NCBI RefSeq assembly: GCF_015693305.1
Contig: NZ_CP065138.1
Span: forward strand, 248,001 to 312,000
Direction: 5' to 3'
From: Sphingobium sp. Cam5-1
GTDB taxonomy: Bacteria > Pseudomonadota > Alphaproteobacteria > Sphingomonadales > Sphingomonadaceae
Length of the DNA stretch: 64,000 nucleotides
Translations under genes and position numbers: made by a program
Shown here: positions 36,274-45,457 of the stretch, in pieces
Layout: every line of letters begins with the position of its first letter
Numbering within the stretch: position 1 is the first letter of the stretch
Notes under the pieces: model-generated
Told to the model about the DNA's origin: nothing
Databases searched by the model: none
Seen by the model: only the letters and a program-made list of their open reading frames with translations

Positions 36274-37641
36274 ATGGCCAAGGCAAAGCGCAAATTCGTC
36301 TGTCAGCAGTGCGGCACGCTCTCCTCCCGTTGGCAGGGGCAATGCGATGACTGCGGCGAATGGAACAGCATTGTCGAGGAAGCGTCCGAAACCATCTTTT
36401 CCGCGCGCCATGATCTACAAAGCGGCGGACGCGCCCTGACTTTGGTAGGCCTGAACAGTCAGGTTGAACTGCCCCAGCGCACCAGCACCGGCATTGCGGA
36501 GTTCGACCGCGCACTGGGTGGCGGCATCGTTCCGGGTTCCGCCACGCTGATCGGTGGCGATCCGGGGATTGGCAAGTCCACCCTGTTGCTTCAGGCGGCC
36601 GCCCGCATTGCCGCGCGCGGCCTTTCCGTTGCTTATATCAGCGGTGAAGAAGCGGCGGATCAGGTTCGCCTGCGGGCGCAGCGCCTCGGCCTTGGCAACG
36701 CGCCCGTGCAACTCGCCAGCGCGACCTCCGTCCGTGACATCCTGACGACGCTGGGGGAGGGGGAGCCGCCGGCGCTGCTCGTCATCGACTCCATCCAGAC
36801 GATGCACAGCGACCTGATCGAGGGGGCGCCGGGCACCGTCAGCCAGGTGCGCGCATCAAGTCAGGAACTCATCCGCTTCGCCAAGCAGCGCGGCACAGCC
36901 GTCATTCTCGTCGGCCATGTGACCAAGGATGGCAGCATCGCCGGACCGCGCGTGCTGGAGCATATGGTTGATACGGTCCTGAGCTTCGAGGGCGAGCGTA
37001 GCCATCAATATCGCATCCTGCGCGCGATCAAGAACCGCTTCGGCGGCACCGACGAGATCGGCGTCTTCGCGATGGTGGCGGAGGGGCTGGAGGAAGTCTC
37101 CAATCCATCGGCGTTGTTCCTCACCCATCGGGACGAAACCGTGACCGGCGCGACCGTCTTTCCTGCATTAGAAGGCACGCGGCCCGTACTGGTGGAGATA
37201 CAGGCGCTCGTCGTCCGCCTGTCCAGCGGCGCCACGCCCCGGCGTGCGGTGGTGGGCTGGGACAGCGGCCGTCTCGCCATGGTCCTTGCCGTGCTGGAGG
37301 CGCGCTGCGGCCTCAGCTTCTCCACCTGCGAAGTCTATCTGAATGTCGCGGGCGGCTACCGCCTGTCCGATCCGGCCGCCGACTTGGCGGTTGCCGCCGC
37401 GCTCATATCGGCGCTCGCGGAACGGCCGGTGCCCGCCGATCTGGTCCTCTTCGGCGAAATCGCGCTTTCGGGGGAAATACGTCCTGTCGCTCATGCCCCG
37501 CTGCGCCTGCGCGAATCGGCCAAGCTCGGTTTTGAACGGGCCTATGTGCCTTCCGCAGTCGCCGACGGAGTGAAGGGAATAGCGGTCAGCGGCTATCGCG
37601 CCTTAAGCCAATTGGTTGACCAGATGCTCGGCCGCGGATAG
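36274..37641 (+). CDS. radA: DNA repair protein RadA
   Basis: RadA processes recombination intermediates and promotes branch migration. The 455-residue protein starts MAKAKRKFVCQQCG, with a C4 zinc finger (CQQC...CDDC). The RecA-like domain has Walker A GGDPGIGKST, and the RadA-specific KNRFG motif is in AIKNRFGGTDEIG. The C-terminal Lon-like domain begins around LSSGATPRRAVVGWD. The open frame begins at 36136, but the zinc finger start at 36274 fits the family. It is ten bases before cvpA. Confidence 0.96.
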   Translation: MAKAKRKFVCQQCGTLSSRWQGQCDDCGEWNSIVEEASETIFSARHDLQSGGRALTLVGLNSQVELPQRTSTGIAEFDRALGGGIVPGSATLIGGDPGIGKSTLLLQAAARIAARGLSVAYISGEEAADQVRLRAQRLGLGNAPVQLASATSVRDILTTLGEGEPPALLVIDSIQTMHSDLIEGAPGTVSQVRASSQELIRFAKQRGTAVILVGHVTKDGSIAGPRVLEHMVDTVLSFEGERSHQYRILRAIKNRFGGTDEIGVFAMVAEGLEEVSNPSALFLTHRDETVTGATVFPALEGTRPVLVEIQALVVRLSSGATPRRAVVGWDSGRLAMVLAVLEARCGLSFSTCEVYLNVAGGYRLSDPAADLAVAAALISALAERPVPADLVLFGEIALSGEIRPVAHAPLRLRESAKLGFERAYVPSAVADGVKGIAVSGYRALSQLVDQMLGRG

Positions 37642-37651
37642 CCCGGCGCTC

Positions 37652-38170
37652 ATGAACGCCGTCGATATCCTCGTCCTTCTCGCCATCGGCGGTTGCGCCG
37701 TATTGGGCTTGCTTCGTGGTTTCGTTCTTGAAACCCTTTCGCTGATCGCCTGGGTCCTCGGCATCTTCGCCATGCGCATCTTCCACCCCTCCGCGACCGA
37801 ACTCCTCACCCCCTTGGTCGGAACCACCGGAGGCGCGTCAATTCTCGCATTCCTTCTTGTTTTCGGCATAACCTTCGGCGCAGGAAAACTCCTCGCCCAC
37901 GCCATCGGCCGCCGTACCCGTCAGTCGATTCTTGGCCCCATCGACCGCGTCCTCGGCGGTGGCTTCGGCGCCATCAAGGGATTGATCGGGGCAACGCTGG
38001 TCTTCCTCGCGTTCAGTCTGACCTACGACACTTTCTACGGCAGCGGAGAGCGCCGCCCCGATTGGTTGTCCGACGCCCGCACCTATCCGCTGCTCAACGC
38101 CAGCGGCCAGGCGATCAGCGAATTCGTGGCCGAACGCCGCGCCAGAAAGTCGGACGCCGAAAGCGACTAA
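37652..38170 (+). CDS. cvpA: CvpA family membrane protein
   Basis: A 172-residue protein with four hydrophobic segments, starting MNAVDILVLLAIGGCAVLGL and including GRRTRQSILGPIDRVLGGGF. CvpA homologues are linked to colicin V production and envelope stress in enterobacteria; the molecular role is not settled. Start at 37652 chosen over 37616 because the latter lies within the end of radA. It is cotranscribed with radA and converges on the SDR gene. Confidence 0.88.
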   Translation: MNAVDILVLLAIGGCAVLGLLRGFVLETLSLIAWVLGIFAMRIFHPSATELLTPLVGTTGGASILAFLLVFGITFGAGKLLAHAIGRRTRQSILGPIDRVLGGGFGAIKGLIGATLVFLAFSLTYDTFYGSGERRPDWLSDARTYPLLNASGQAISEFVAERRARKSDAESD

Positions 38171-38173
38171 TCG

Positions 38174-39088
38174 CTACAGCCAGCCCTTTGCGCGGTAAGC
38201 GTCCGCTGTTGCTTTCAATCCCTCTTCGGTAGCAACTTCGGGCACCCACAATTTTTTGGGAGGCTGCTTGCGCTTTGTGACCACCCAATCGGGATGGCAG
38301 AAATAGCTGACTCGATCCTGCGTCAGCTTCGCCGCCTTGCCCCGCAGCATGCGATCCAGCTGCGCGCCCAAGCTCAGCGCCCAGTTGGGCGTGGCAAAAG
38401 TCCGCACGGGTCTTCCGACCGCTCGTCCGATCGCCTGTCCGAAGTCCAGATGATCCCATCCGCCAGGCGTGCCGTCGTCCGCCTCATAACTGTGAGCAAG
38501 GCTCATTTCCGTCTCGCCAGCAAGAAGCAGCAGCAACCGGCCAAGGTCGCTGACCTCGATCAGGGACAGCCGTCCACCCGGGGGCAGCAGCATGATGCCC
38601 CGCTTGGCCATCCGGAACAGCTCCAGCATTTCCCGATCACCCGGCCCATAGATCGCAGGCGGGCGCACGATCGTCCAATCCAGTCCGCTCGCCTTGACGT
38701 GACGTTCGGCGAGCGCTTTGGACCAGCCATAGTCGGACAGTTTCGGTTCCCGCGCGGCCAGCGATGACACATGGACCAATCGCCGGACCCCACGCTGCCG
38801 CATGGCGTCGATGACGGCCATTGTCCCCCGCGCGTTCCCGGCCTCGAACCCGTCGCGATCGGACGCGTTTACGACGCCTGCAATATGGATCACCACATCG
38901 GCGTCGCGTACCAGCGTGTTCAGCGCCGCACGGTCTTCAAGCGATCCGGGCACCCATTTCAGCCGGGCGCGGGGCGGCTGCGCCTTTCGGGTGATGGCTG
39001 TCACATGATGCCCAGCGTCCAACGCCTGATTGAGCGTTTCGGCGCCGACAAAACCTGTCGCGCCGGTCATGGCAATGCGTAATTTCAT
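38174..39088 (-). CDS. NAD(P)-dependent epimerase/dehydratase family protein (extended SDR)
   Basis: A 304-residue Rossmann protein with TGATGFVGAETL, VIHIAGVVN, HVSSLAA and the catalytic YGWSK (YxxxK). It belongs to the extended SDR / complex I NDUFA9-like group. Substrate unknown. A sphingolipid reductase role (as CerR in Caulobacter, also an epimerase-type SDR) was considered, but the gene is 14 kb from spt and lies in the obgE-proB operon, so it is not called. It follows proB by five bases. Confidence 0.83.
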   Translation of the reverse strand: MKLRIAMTGATGFVGAETLNQALDAGHHVTAITRKAQPPRARLKWVPGSLEDRAALNTLVRDADVVIHIAGVVNASDRDGFEAGNARGTMAVIDAMRQRGVRRLVHVSSLAAREPKLSDYGWSKALAERHVKASGLDWTIVRPPAIYGPGDREMLELFRMAKRGIMLLPPGGRLSLIEVSDLGRLLLLLAGETEMSLAHSYEADDGTPGGWDHLDFGQAIGRAVGRPVRTFATPNWALSLGAQLDRMLRGKAAKLTQDRVSYFCHPDWVVTKRKQPPKKLWVPEVATEEGLKATADAYRAKGWL

Positions 39089-39093
39089 TGGGG

Positions 39094-40224
39094 TCAGACC
39101 ATGGCCATCTGGTCGCGATGAACGAGCACGGATCGGGGCAGATGGCCTAGCAAAGCCGCGATATCCTCGCTGCGTTTGCCTGCGACCCTTGCCGCTTCTT
39201 CGCTGTCATATTCGCTCAGCCCACGCGCGATCACCCGGCCATCCGGCGCGACGATATCAACGACATCACCTCGCCCGAACGCGCCCTCTATCTTCGCCAC
39301 ACCGGCAGGCAGCAAGCTGTTGCCGCGTCCCAATGCTTTTTCCGCGCCTGCGTCGACGATGATGCGCCCGCGAACGGTCAAACGCCCAGCAAGCCATCCC
39401 TTGCGCGCCCGCTTGGCAGGTGCCGCGAGGAAGATCGATCCCTTTCCGCCATTGATCCAATGGGACAGCGGAGCATCAACCTTGCCGGAAATGATCGCGA
39501 GATGCGCTCCGGCCCCTGTTGCGATCCGCGCCGCCTCGATCTTGGAGGTCATCCCTCCCGACCCCATTCCGGACGCAGACCCGCTGTCCGCCATATTTGC
39601 GATCCGCGCGTCGATGCGCTCGATTGTTTCTACCAACATAGCGCCCGCATCGACATGCGGGTTGGCGGTGTAAAGCCCATCGACGTCGGAAAGCAGCACC
39701 ACCGCGTCGGCCCGTGCTGCCTGTCCGATACGTGCCGCCAGCCGATCGTTATCGCCAAAGCGGATCTCCGCTGTGGCGACGCTGTCGTTCTCATTTACCA
39801 CCGGCACCACATTGAGTGTGATCAGGCGTTCCAAAGTCGCAGACGCATTCAGGTAGCGCCGCCGATGCTCAAGATCGTCCAGTGTCACCAGCATCTGCGC
39901 GGCGGTGATCCCCTTGTCCTGCAACAACCGAGCCCAGCATTGCGACAGTGCGATCTGTCCTGTTGCCGCTGCGGCTTGAGCGTCTTCCAGACTGCCTCGC
40001 CCACCCTTTGGCAGCTTCAATCGTCTTGCGCCCAGCGCAATTGCGCCTGACGAAACGATAATGATCTGCTGTCCGGCTGCTTTGCGGGCAGCGACATCTT
40101 CGACCAAGGTTCGGAGCCAGGCTTCGCGAACCTCGCCATTCCCATCGACCAGCAGGGCCGAGCCGATCTTGATGACCAGTCGCCGAACTTGGGAGGGGGG
40201 GAAGCCTGAAAGAGAGGAAGTCAC
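39094..40224 (-). CDS. proB: Glutamate 5-kinase
   Basis: ProB phosphorylates glutamate, the first step of proline synthesis. The 376-residue protein has an amino acid kinase domain (RLVIKIGSALL, VSSGAIALGARRL, PVVNENDSVATAEI, FGDNDRLAA) and a C-terminal PUA domain starting near AGRLTVRGRIIVDAGAEKAL. Length matches the two-domain form. It is between obgE and the SDR gene on the minus strand. Confidence 0.95.
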   Translation of the reverse strand: MTSSLSGFPPSQVRRLVIKIGSALLVDGNGEVREAWLRTLVEDVAARKAAGQQIIIVSSGAIALGARRLKLPKGGRGSLEDAQAAAATGQIALSQCWARLLQDKGITAAQMLVTLDDLEHRRRYLNASATLERLITLNVVPVVNENDSVATAEIRFGDNDRLAARIGQAARADAVVLLSDVDGLYTANPHVDAGAMLVETIERIDARIANMADSGSASGMGSGGMTSKIEAARIATGAGAHLAIISGKVDAPLSHWINGGKGSIFLAAPAKRARKGWLAGRLTVRGRIIVDAGAEKALGRGNSLLPAGVAKIEGAFGRGDVVDIVAPDGRVIARGLSEYDSEEAARVAGKRSEDIAALLGHLPRSVLVHRDQMAMV

Positions 40225-40278
40225 GGGATCAGTTCCGTTCGCCTGGAACGTGAAGAATAAGTGGCGATTGATGAGCGT

Positions 40279-41373
40279 TCAGATCGGCGACCATGAAGCG
40301 TCGCCTTCGTCACTGGCCTCTTCCTCCATCGGTCTGCCGTCCGCTAGCAATGGCAGGACAGCATCCAGCAGCGGTTGCACACCTTCGCCAGTCGCGCCCG
40401 AGATGATGAATATCTTCTCCACGCCAGCCTCGCGCCGGATTTGGGCGGCGATGTCCTCCATCAATTCCGGCCCGAGCAGGTCGCCCTTGTTGAGGGCCAC
40501 GATCTGCGGTTTGTCGGCTAGCCCCTCGCCATAGGCTTCCAGTTCATCCTGCACGATCCGGAACTGTTCGACCGGATCGTCTCCAGTGGCGTCGATCAGG
40601 TGCAGCAGCACGCGGCAGCGCTCGATATGGCCAAGGAATCGGTCGCCGATGCCAGCGCCTTCGGCTGCACCCTCGATCAAGCCGGGGATGTCTGCCAGGA
40701 CGAATTCCTTGTCACGGTGCGTGACGACGCCGAGCTGTGGCTTGGTGGTGGTAAAGGCATAGGCCCCGACTTTGGCCTTGGTATTGGTCACCTGATTGAT
40801 GAAGGTCGACTTGCCAGCATTCGGCATGCCGACCAAGCCGACGTCGGCAAGCAATTTCAGCCGCAGCCAGACCCACATTTCCTGTCCCGGCCAGCCCGTT
40901 CCATGCTGCCGTGGCGCACGGTTGGTGCTGGTCTTGTAAGACAGGTTGCCCCGGCCGCCATCGCCGCCGCGCAACAGGACCAAGCGTTGCCCTACCTCTG
41001 TGAAGTCGGCGAGCAGTTCCTGATCTTCATATTCCGGATAACCATCCTCGTCCTCTGTGCCCTCTATGGGCTGGGGATCGGAGAGGATCTGCGTTCCTAC
41101 GGGAACTTTTATGACGAGGTCGTTGCCGCCAGCGCCATAGCGATTCTTTCCCGCGCCCGGCATGCCGCGCTGTGCCTTGAAATGCTGGGTGTAGCGGAAG
41201 TCTATAAGGGTGTTGAGGCCAGCTACGGCTTCGAAGATGATATCTCCACCCTTGCCGCCATTGCCGCCATCAGGGCCGCCATATTCGACATATTTCTCAC
41301 GCCGGAAACTGACCGCGCCGGGGCCGCCCCAACCGGACTTTATGTATATCTTCGCCTGATCCAAAAAATGCAT
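40279..41373 (-). CDS. obgE: Obg-family ribosome-associated GTPase
   Basis: ObgE binds the 50S subunit and couples ribosome assembly with the stringent response. The 364-residue protein starts MHFLDQAKIYIKSGWGGPG and has the glycine-rich Obg domain with GGPDGGNGGKGGD. The G domain has GMPNAGKSTF, DIPGLIEGA and NKGDLL. The C-terminal tail is short and acidic. Start 41373 preferred to 41385 because the family begins MHFLDQ. It is downstream of rplU, rpmA and a GNAT gene, a common order. Confidence 0.95.
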   Translation of the reverse strand: MHFLDQAKIYIKSGWGGPGAVSFRREKYVEYGGPDGGNGGKGGDIIFEAVAGLNTLIDFRYTQHFKAQRGMPGAGKNRYGAGGNDLVIKVPVGTQILSDPQPIEGTEDEDGYPEYEDQELLADFTEVGQRLVLLRGGDGGRGNLSYKTSTNRAPRQHGTGWPGQEMWVWLRLKLLADVGLVGMPNAGKSTFINQVTNTKAKVGAYAFTTTKPQLGVVTHRDKEFVLADIPGLIEGAAEGAGIGDRFLGHIERCRVLLHLIDATGDDPVEQFRIVQDELEAYGEGLADKPQIVALNKGDLLGPELMEDIAAQIRREAGVEKIFIISGATGEGVQPLLDAVLPLLADGRPMEEEASDEGDASWSPI

Positions 41374-41448
41374 GGGCTGGCCCATAGCCGCTTATGACGC
41401 GGAATTAAACCTTGCCGTCTGCTATCGCTCGAAACTCACCTTTTCCAT

Positions 41449-41476
41449 GCGGGACGGCGTCTGCTGGCGCCGTCCC
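41449..41476. terminator. Hairpin between the GNAT gene and obgE
   Basis: GGGACGGCG and CGCCGTCCC pair perfectly around TCTGCTGG; the plus strand is followed by TTCTTC. The neighbouring genes are both on the minus strand, where no T run follows, so it may be a partial terminator or processing site that sets obgE output. Confidence 0.45.
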
Positions 41477-41484
41477 TTCTTCGT

Positions 41485-42060
41485 TCAGGCCGCCAGCGCG
41501 GGCATGGCGTCGTGATAAAGGTCCATTGCAGGATCAATCATCATGCGCCGGGCCACGCCTTCTTCAAAGACCCGGCATTCAGCCGCATTTCCGCGCGCCG
41601 GACTGTAACGTTGCTCCACCCGGCCGGTGTAACGAAAGCCGATTTTCCGAAGCACATTGCCTGACGCCGGATTGTCAGCGAAATGCGCCGCGCGAATCCC
41701 GCTCACGCCTGCTGCTCGGGCCATGCCGTACACCGCGCTGGCGGCCTCCGTCGCAAAGCCCAGCCCCCAATAGGGACGCGCTATCCAATATCCGAGTTCA
41801 GGCGTGCCATCTTCGGTCAAATGGATGCCGCATCCGCCAACCAGGCGCGGAGCACCGCGAGTGCGGGAAAAAGCCAGAAGACGCGGCAGGCGTGTATCCT
41901 GCGGAAGGGCAAGGAAGCTGCGTGCGTCATCAATGCCATAGGGCGTCGGCACGCGGACAAGGTTGCGCAGGACCGCCGGATCGCCAATCGCTTCGGCCAG
42001 CGCGGATGCGTCTTCCATCCAACCGGGTCTCAGCAGCAGGCGGGGGGTACGGGCGAACAT
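41485..42060 (-). CDS. GNAT family N-acetyltransferase (RimJ/RimL-like)
   Basis: A 191-residue acetyltransferase with TPRLLLRPGWMEDASALAEA at the start, ELGYWIARPYWGLGFATEA (acetyl-CoA loop) and NPASGNVLRKIGFRYTG, the RimJ/RimL type. These modify ribosomal protein N termini or small molecules; the substrate is not deducible. It sits in the rplU-rpmA to obgE operon, where a GNAT of this type is often found in sphingomonads (from memory of the order). Confidence 0.86.
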   Translation of the reverse strand: MFARTPRLLLRPGWMEDASALAEAIGDPAVLRNLVRVPTPYGIDDARSFLALPQDTRLPRLLAFSRTRGAPRLVGGCGIHLTEDGTPELGYWIARPYWGLGFATEAASAVYGMARAAGVSGIRAAHFADNPASGNVLRKIGFRYTGRVEQRYSPARGNAAECRVFEEGVARRMMIDPAMDLYHDAMPALAA

Positions 42061-42211
42061 GTGAAAATCTCTCCTCTGGTCGACACGCCAATGGCCGCAA
42101 AAAGTTACGGCTTGACGACTTCTTTCCTCTGGCTGTGCCCCGCCCGCATGACGCGTGAGAAGGCTCAGGGTTCCAGAGGTTTGAGGGAAAATGAGGGGAG
42201 GTGCGCCGAAC

Positions 42212-42250
42212 GGAAAAAGGGGCGCTCCCGGATGGGGCGCCCCTTTTTCC
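42212..42250 (-). terminator. Rho-independent terminator after rpmA
   Basis: GGAAAAAGGGGCGC and GGGCGCCCCTTTTTCC form a strong stem flanked by A/T tracts on both sides, so it can end transcription in either direction. It lies 83 bases after the rpmA stop on the minus strand and should end the rplU-rpmA transcript, with some read-through to the GNAT gene. Confidence 0.85.
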
Positions 42251-42332
42251 CTCGGATTATCAGAGATGGTCCAAGACCATCTTCCGGAAGGATCGCCCCA
42301 ATAATGAGGGACGATCCGTCATTGATCGTCCG

Positions 42333-42602
42333 TTATTCGGCTGCTTCAGCCATGGCATCGACCGACACATATTTGCGGCCGAGCTTGCCAGTGTGGAATA
42401 CCACGCGGCCTTCGCCCAGGGCGAAGAGGGTGTGGTCCTTACCCATGCCAACATTGCGGCCGGGATATACGCGGGTACCACGCTGGCGAATGATGATGTT
42501 GCCGCCGATCACTTCCTGACCGCCGAACTTCTTCACGCCAAGGCGCTTCGATTCCGAATCGCGACCGTTACGCGATGAACCGCCAGCTTTTTTATGTGCC
42601 AT
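42333..42602 (-). CDS. rpmA: 50S ribosomal protein L27
   Basis: An 89-residue L27 starting [20 protein letters not shown], whose N-terminal tail reaches the peptidyl transferase centre. There is no extra N-terminal propeptide of the kind cleaved in Firmicutes. [19 protein letters not shown] is conserved. It follows rplU by 30 bases, the universal order. Confidence 0.98.
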   Translation of the reverse strand: MAHKKAGGSSRNGRDSESKRLGVKKFGGQEVIGGNIIIRQRGTRVYPGRNVGMGKDHTLFALGEGRVVFHTGKLGRKYVSVDAMAEAAE

Positions 42603-42632
42603 GACTCAAACTCCTCGAAACTGGACTGCGGC

Positions 42633-42929
42633 TCAGGCGATCGACACGATCTTCAGGATCGTGTGGTTCTGGCGATGGCCGTTCTTGCGACGGTAATTGT
42701 GACGACGACGCTTCTTGAAGACGATGACCTTCTCGCCCTTCGCCTGCGCGATGATTTCGGCGGCGACGGTCAGCTTGCTGACGTCTTTCACGTCGCTGCC
42801 TTCGCCGGCGAACAGGACGTCATCCAGCGTCACCTTGTCACCGGCCTCACCGGCCAGCTTCTCGACGACGATCTTGTCTCCGGCGGCGACGCGATACTGC
42901 TTGCCGCCCGTGCGCACGACTGCGAACAT
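42633..42929 (-). CDS. rplU: 50S ribosomal protein L21
   Basis: A 98-residue L21 starting [20 protein letters not shown], with the basic [16 protein letters not shown] segment that binds 23S rRNA. The in-frame upstream ATG at 42965 is rejected because the family starts at MFAVV. It heads the rplU-rpmA transcript; a candidate promoter lies at 43011-43039. Confidence 0.97.
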   Translation of the reverse strand: MFAVVRTGGKQYRVAAGDKIVVEKLAGEAGDKVTLDDVLFAGEGSDVKDVSKLTVAAEIIAQAKGEKVIVFKKRRRHNYRRKNGHRQNHTILKIVSIA

Positions 42930-43010
42930 GGCTCTTCTCTTCTCGTTCAAATCTGCTTTACGCAAATCGCCGAGGACATGACGTCCTGTTGACCCGCGCG
43001 GGAATGTGGC

Positions 43011-43039
43011 CCGGTAGTGGACTGACTCGCTTCTGTCAA
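43011..43039 (-). promoter_or_regulatory. Candidate promoter of rplU-rpmA
   Basis: On the minus strand a perfect -35 box TTGACA (43039-43034) is followed, after 17 bases, by TACCGG (43016-43011) as a weak -10 box, about 80 bases before the rplU start. The -35 match is good, the -10 is not, so the call is tentative. Confidence 0.4.
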
Positions 43040-43147
43040 CCGGGAAGCCCCCTTCTTAGGGGTGGTTTTTGCGCGGGTCAGCGCCTATCTTCCCCTCTCG
43101 AAGGGAACCCGCCGCGCATGATGCCAACATCGTACAGGACTGACAGC

Positions 43148-43519
43148 ATGAGAGGCAGGCTTCTCTTCATGCTGACCCTGTGGATGGCGATCGGTGTTGC
43201 GTTATTAAGTGCCCTGACGCCATTGGGGCCGCCGTCCAGCATAGCAACGGGCTCGGCGTTCAATCCTGCCACCACAGGCGTGGTGCTGAAGGCCCGGACC
43301 CAATCGGCGTCGGCCGACTGCCGCCTGACCCAGCCTGATGGTTCGGGCGACAACCCCTTGTTATTTTCATTGATGCCATGGTTGGTATCTGTGGCGGGCC
43401 TGCTGGCCGCCGTGGGGTGGTCGCGATCTAATCCCTTGTATGTCCGGACCTGCCCCTCGCTCTTGCGCGGGGGTATTTCACACGCCTTTCACGCTCGCGC
43501 TCCGCCTGCCCTGACTTAA
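43148..43519 (+). CDS. Small membrane protein of unknown function
   Basis: A 123-residue protein with two hydrophobic segments, LFMLTLWMAIGVALLSAL near the start and LMPWLVSVAGLLAAVGW in the middle, separated by a short polar loop with one cysteine. AGGA lies eight bases before ATG 43148. A longer frame begins at 42989 but its extra part overlaps the rplU upstream region and looks non-coding. No family recognised. It precedes another small membrane ORF and the KefB-type antiporter on the same strand. Confidence 0.5.
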   Translation: MRGRLLFMLTLWMAIGVALLSALTPLGPPSSIATGSAFNPATTGVVLKARTQSASADCRLTQPDGSGDNPLLFSLMPWLVSVAGLLAAVGWSRSNPLYVRTCPSLLRGGISHAFHARAPPALT

Positions 43520-43554
43520 CGCCCACTCCGTTAATCGTCCGGCAGGAGAGATCC

Positions 43555-43680
43555 ATGACCCACAGACGGTCACGCCGCAGCAACCGACGGCTGCCATGGT
43601 GGTTCATACCCGCCGTGTTCACTGGGCTGGGTGCTGCCGGAGCCTTGTTGTCGGCCGCTATGCTAGCGGTCGCAGAATGA
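43555..43680 (+). CDS. 41-residue single-span small membrane protein
   Basis: A short ORF with a strong ribosome binding site (GGCAGGAGAG four bases before the ATG). It encodes an Arg-rich N terminus (MTHRRSRRSNRRLPWW), one transmembrane helix of about 20 residues starting FIPAVFTGLGAAGALL, and a short acidic tail. The basic start and WW pair suggest an N-in membrane anchor. It is 62 bases upstream of the antiporter gene and could be an accessory peptide of it; that is inference. No family recognised. Confidence 0.6.
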   Translation: MTHRRSRRSNRRLPWWFIPAVFTGLGAAGALLSAAMLAVAE

Positions 43681-43742
43681 AAATATGATAGGCTGCCGGT
43701 GAAGGTTCAGAGGGCCGCACCGGCAGACAGGGAAGGACGTCC

Positions 43743-45383
43743 ATGCCTCACCACACGCCCCTGATCGGAACAATCGTCGCGGGCCTCGTTGTTGCTTTCA
43801 TAATGGGTGCCATAGCCCATCGTCTCAAACTTTCGCCGCTGGTCGGTTATCTTATCGCGGGGATCATGGTTGGTCCTTTCACCCCAGGCTTTGTTGCTAA
43901 CACCAGTCTGGCCAACGAATTGGCCGAAATCGGTGTCATTTTGCTGATGTTCGGGGTGGGACTCCATTTTTCGCTGCGTGACTTGCTGTCGGTGAAGAAT
44001 ATCGCCGTACCCGGTGCCATTGGGCAGATCGCGGTAGCAACGCTGCTCGGCATGGGACTGTCGCACTATATGGGCTGGCCAGTGATGGGCGGTATTGTGT
44101 TCGGCCTCGCTCTTTCGGTGGCGAGTACGGTCGTTTTGCTGCGCGCCTTGCAGGGGGCCGATCTTGTGGAGACGCGGCGGGGGCGCATAGCTGTTGGCTG
44201 GCTGATCGTCGAGGATTTGGTGATGGTGCTGGCGTTGGTACTGTTACCTGCGCTGGCGAAGGTTATGAACAATGCAGACGCATCGGCCGGGATGGGTGAC
44301 CTGCTGGCACCGCTGCTAAGTACCCTGCTGAAGGTCGCCGGTTTTGTAGCCCTGATGCTCGTGGTGGGCCGACGGGTCATTCCTTGGGCGCTGCACTGGG
44401 TAGTTCACACCGGATCGCGGGAGTTGTTTCGCCTGGCTGTGCTGGCAATCGCCCTTGGCGTGGCTTTCGGCGCGGCCGTGGCGTTCGATGTGTCATTTGC
44501 GCTGGGCGCCTTCTTCGCGGGCATGATACTGGGCGAGACGCCGCTTAGCCGCCGCGCGACGGAGGAAACGCTGCCGCTGCGCGACGCATTCGCGGTACTG
44601 TTCTTCGTGTCGGTGGGCATGTTGTTCAATCCATCGGTGCTTGTCGAACAGCCGTTGCCCCTGCTTGCCACCGTGGCGATCATCATCATCGGCAAGTCTA
44701 TCGCCGCGTTCGCGATCGTACGCGCCTTCGGCCATCCGGGGGATACGGCGTTGACGATCGCGGCGAGCCTGGCGCAGATCGGCGAGTTTTCCTTCATCCT
44801 TGCTACATTGGGCACTGGCCTAGGCGTGCTGCCTGCGGAAGGACGCGACTTGATCCTTGCCGGGGCGATCGTGTCGATCTTTTTGAATCCGTTCATCTTC
44901 TCGATGATCGTGCGGGCGCACAAGAAGGAGGAAATTGAGGAGGAGGCGGAAGCAGAAAGGGCGCGCCAGCGGCCGCACATCGGCCACGTGATCCTGGTCG
45001 GATATGGCCGGGTCGGCAAGATGATTGCGGAGCGCCTGTCCGAACGCAATGCCCATTTCGTTGTGCTGGAGACGGACCCGGAACGGGCAGAGGAGGCCGA
45101 GGAGGCGGGCCATCCGGTAGTGCGAGGAAGCGCGCTGGAGGACCGTTATTTGATGGCTGCTGGCATTTGCGAGGCTCGGCGGTTGCTGATCGCCGTTCCG
45201 GAAGGGTTTGAAGGTGGTGCGATCCATGAGCATGCGCGTCACCTCAATCCCAACCTGCAGGTGATTGCGCGAGCGCATAGTGATGCAGAGGTCGCACACC
45301 TGGAAGGGATTGGCGTACCCCATGTCGTCATGGGAGAGCGCGAGCTGGCAGCGCGGATGCTTCAGTTATCCGGCGCGGGTTGA
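43743..45383 (+). CDS. Monovalent cation:proton antiporter-2 (KefB/YbaL type) with RCK domain
   Basis: A 546-residue protein. The membrane part (about residues 1-390) has the CPA2 fold with SPLVGYLIAGIMVGPFTPGF and AEIGVILLMFGVGLHFSLRD. The cytoplasmic TrkA-N (RCK) domain starts near IGHVILVGYGRVGKMIAERL and binds nucleotide. It resembles E. coli YbaL/KefB K+/H+ antiporters; ion specificity is uncertain. GGAAGGA lies before the ATG. A strong terminator follows at 45410-45441. Confidence 0.9.
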   Translation: MPHHTPLIGTIVAGLVVAFIMGAIAHRLKLSPLVGYLIAGIMVGPFTPGFVANTSLANELAEIGVILLMFGVGLHFSLRDLLSVKNIAVPGAIGQIAVATLLGMGLSHYMGWPVMGGIVFGLALSVASTVVLLRALQGADLVETRRGRIAVGWLIVEDLVMVLALVLLPALAKVMNNADASAGMGDLLAPLLSTLLKVAGFVALMLVVGRRVIPWALHWVVHTGSRELFRLAVLAIALGVAFGAAVAFDVSFALGAFFAGMILGETPLSRRATEETLPLRDAFAVLFFVSVGMLFNPSVLVEQPLPLLATVAIIIIGKSIAAFAIVRAFGHPGDTALTIAASLAQIGEFSFILATLGTGLGVLPAEGRDLILAGAIVSIFLNPFIFSMIVRAHKKEEIEEEAEAERARQRPHIGHVILVGYGRVGKMIAERLSERNAHFVVLETDPERAEEAEEAGHPVVRGSALEDRYLMAAGICEARRLLIAVPEGFEGGAIHEHARHLNPNLQVIARAHSDAEVAHLEGIGVPHVVMGERELAARMLQLSGAG

Positions 45384-45409
45384 GCGTCAGCTGAGGCTGT
45401 CTCAGGCAA

Positions 45410-45445
45410 CAATGTGCTCCTGTAAAGCCAGGAGCACATTGTTTT
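45410..45445 (+). terminator. Terminator between kefB-type gene and DEAD-box gene
   Basis: CAATGTGCTCCTG (45410-45422) and CAGGAGCACATTG (45429-45441) pair perfectly over 13 bases around TAAAGC, followed by TTTTGG. It lies between two convergent genes and can serve both. Confidence 0.85.
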
Positions 45446-45457
45446 GGGAGCGGTGTC

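Noticed and set aside
38174..39088. SDR gene as a ceramide reductase (CerR)
   Set aside because: Only the general SDR fold matches, and the gene is in the obgE-proB operon far from spt.
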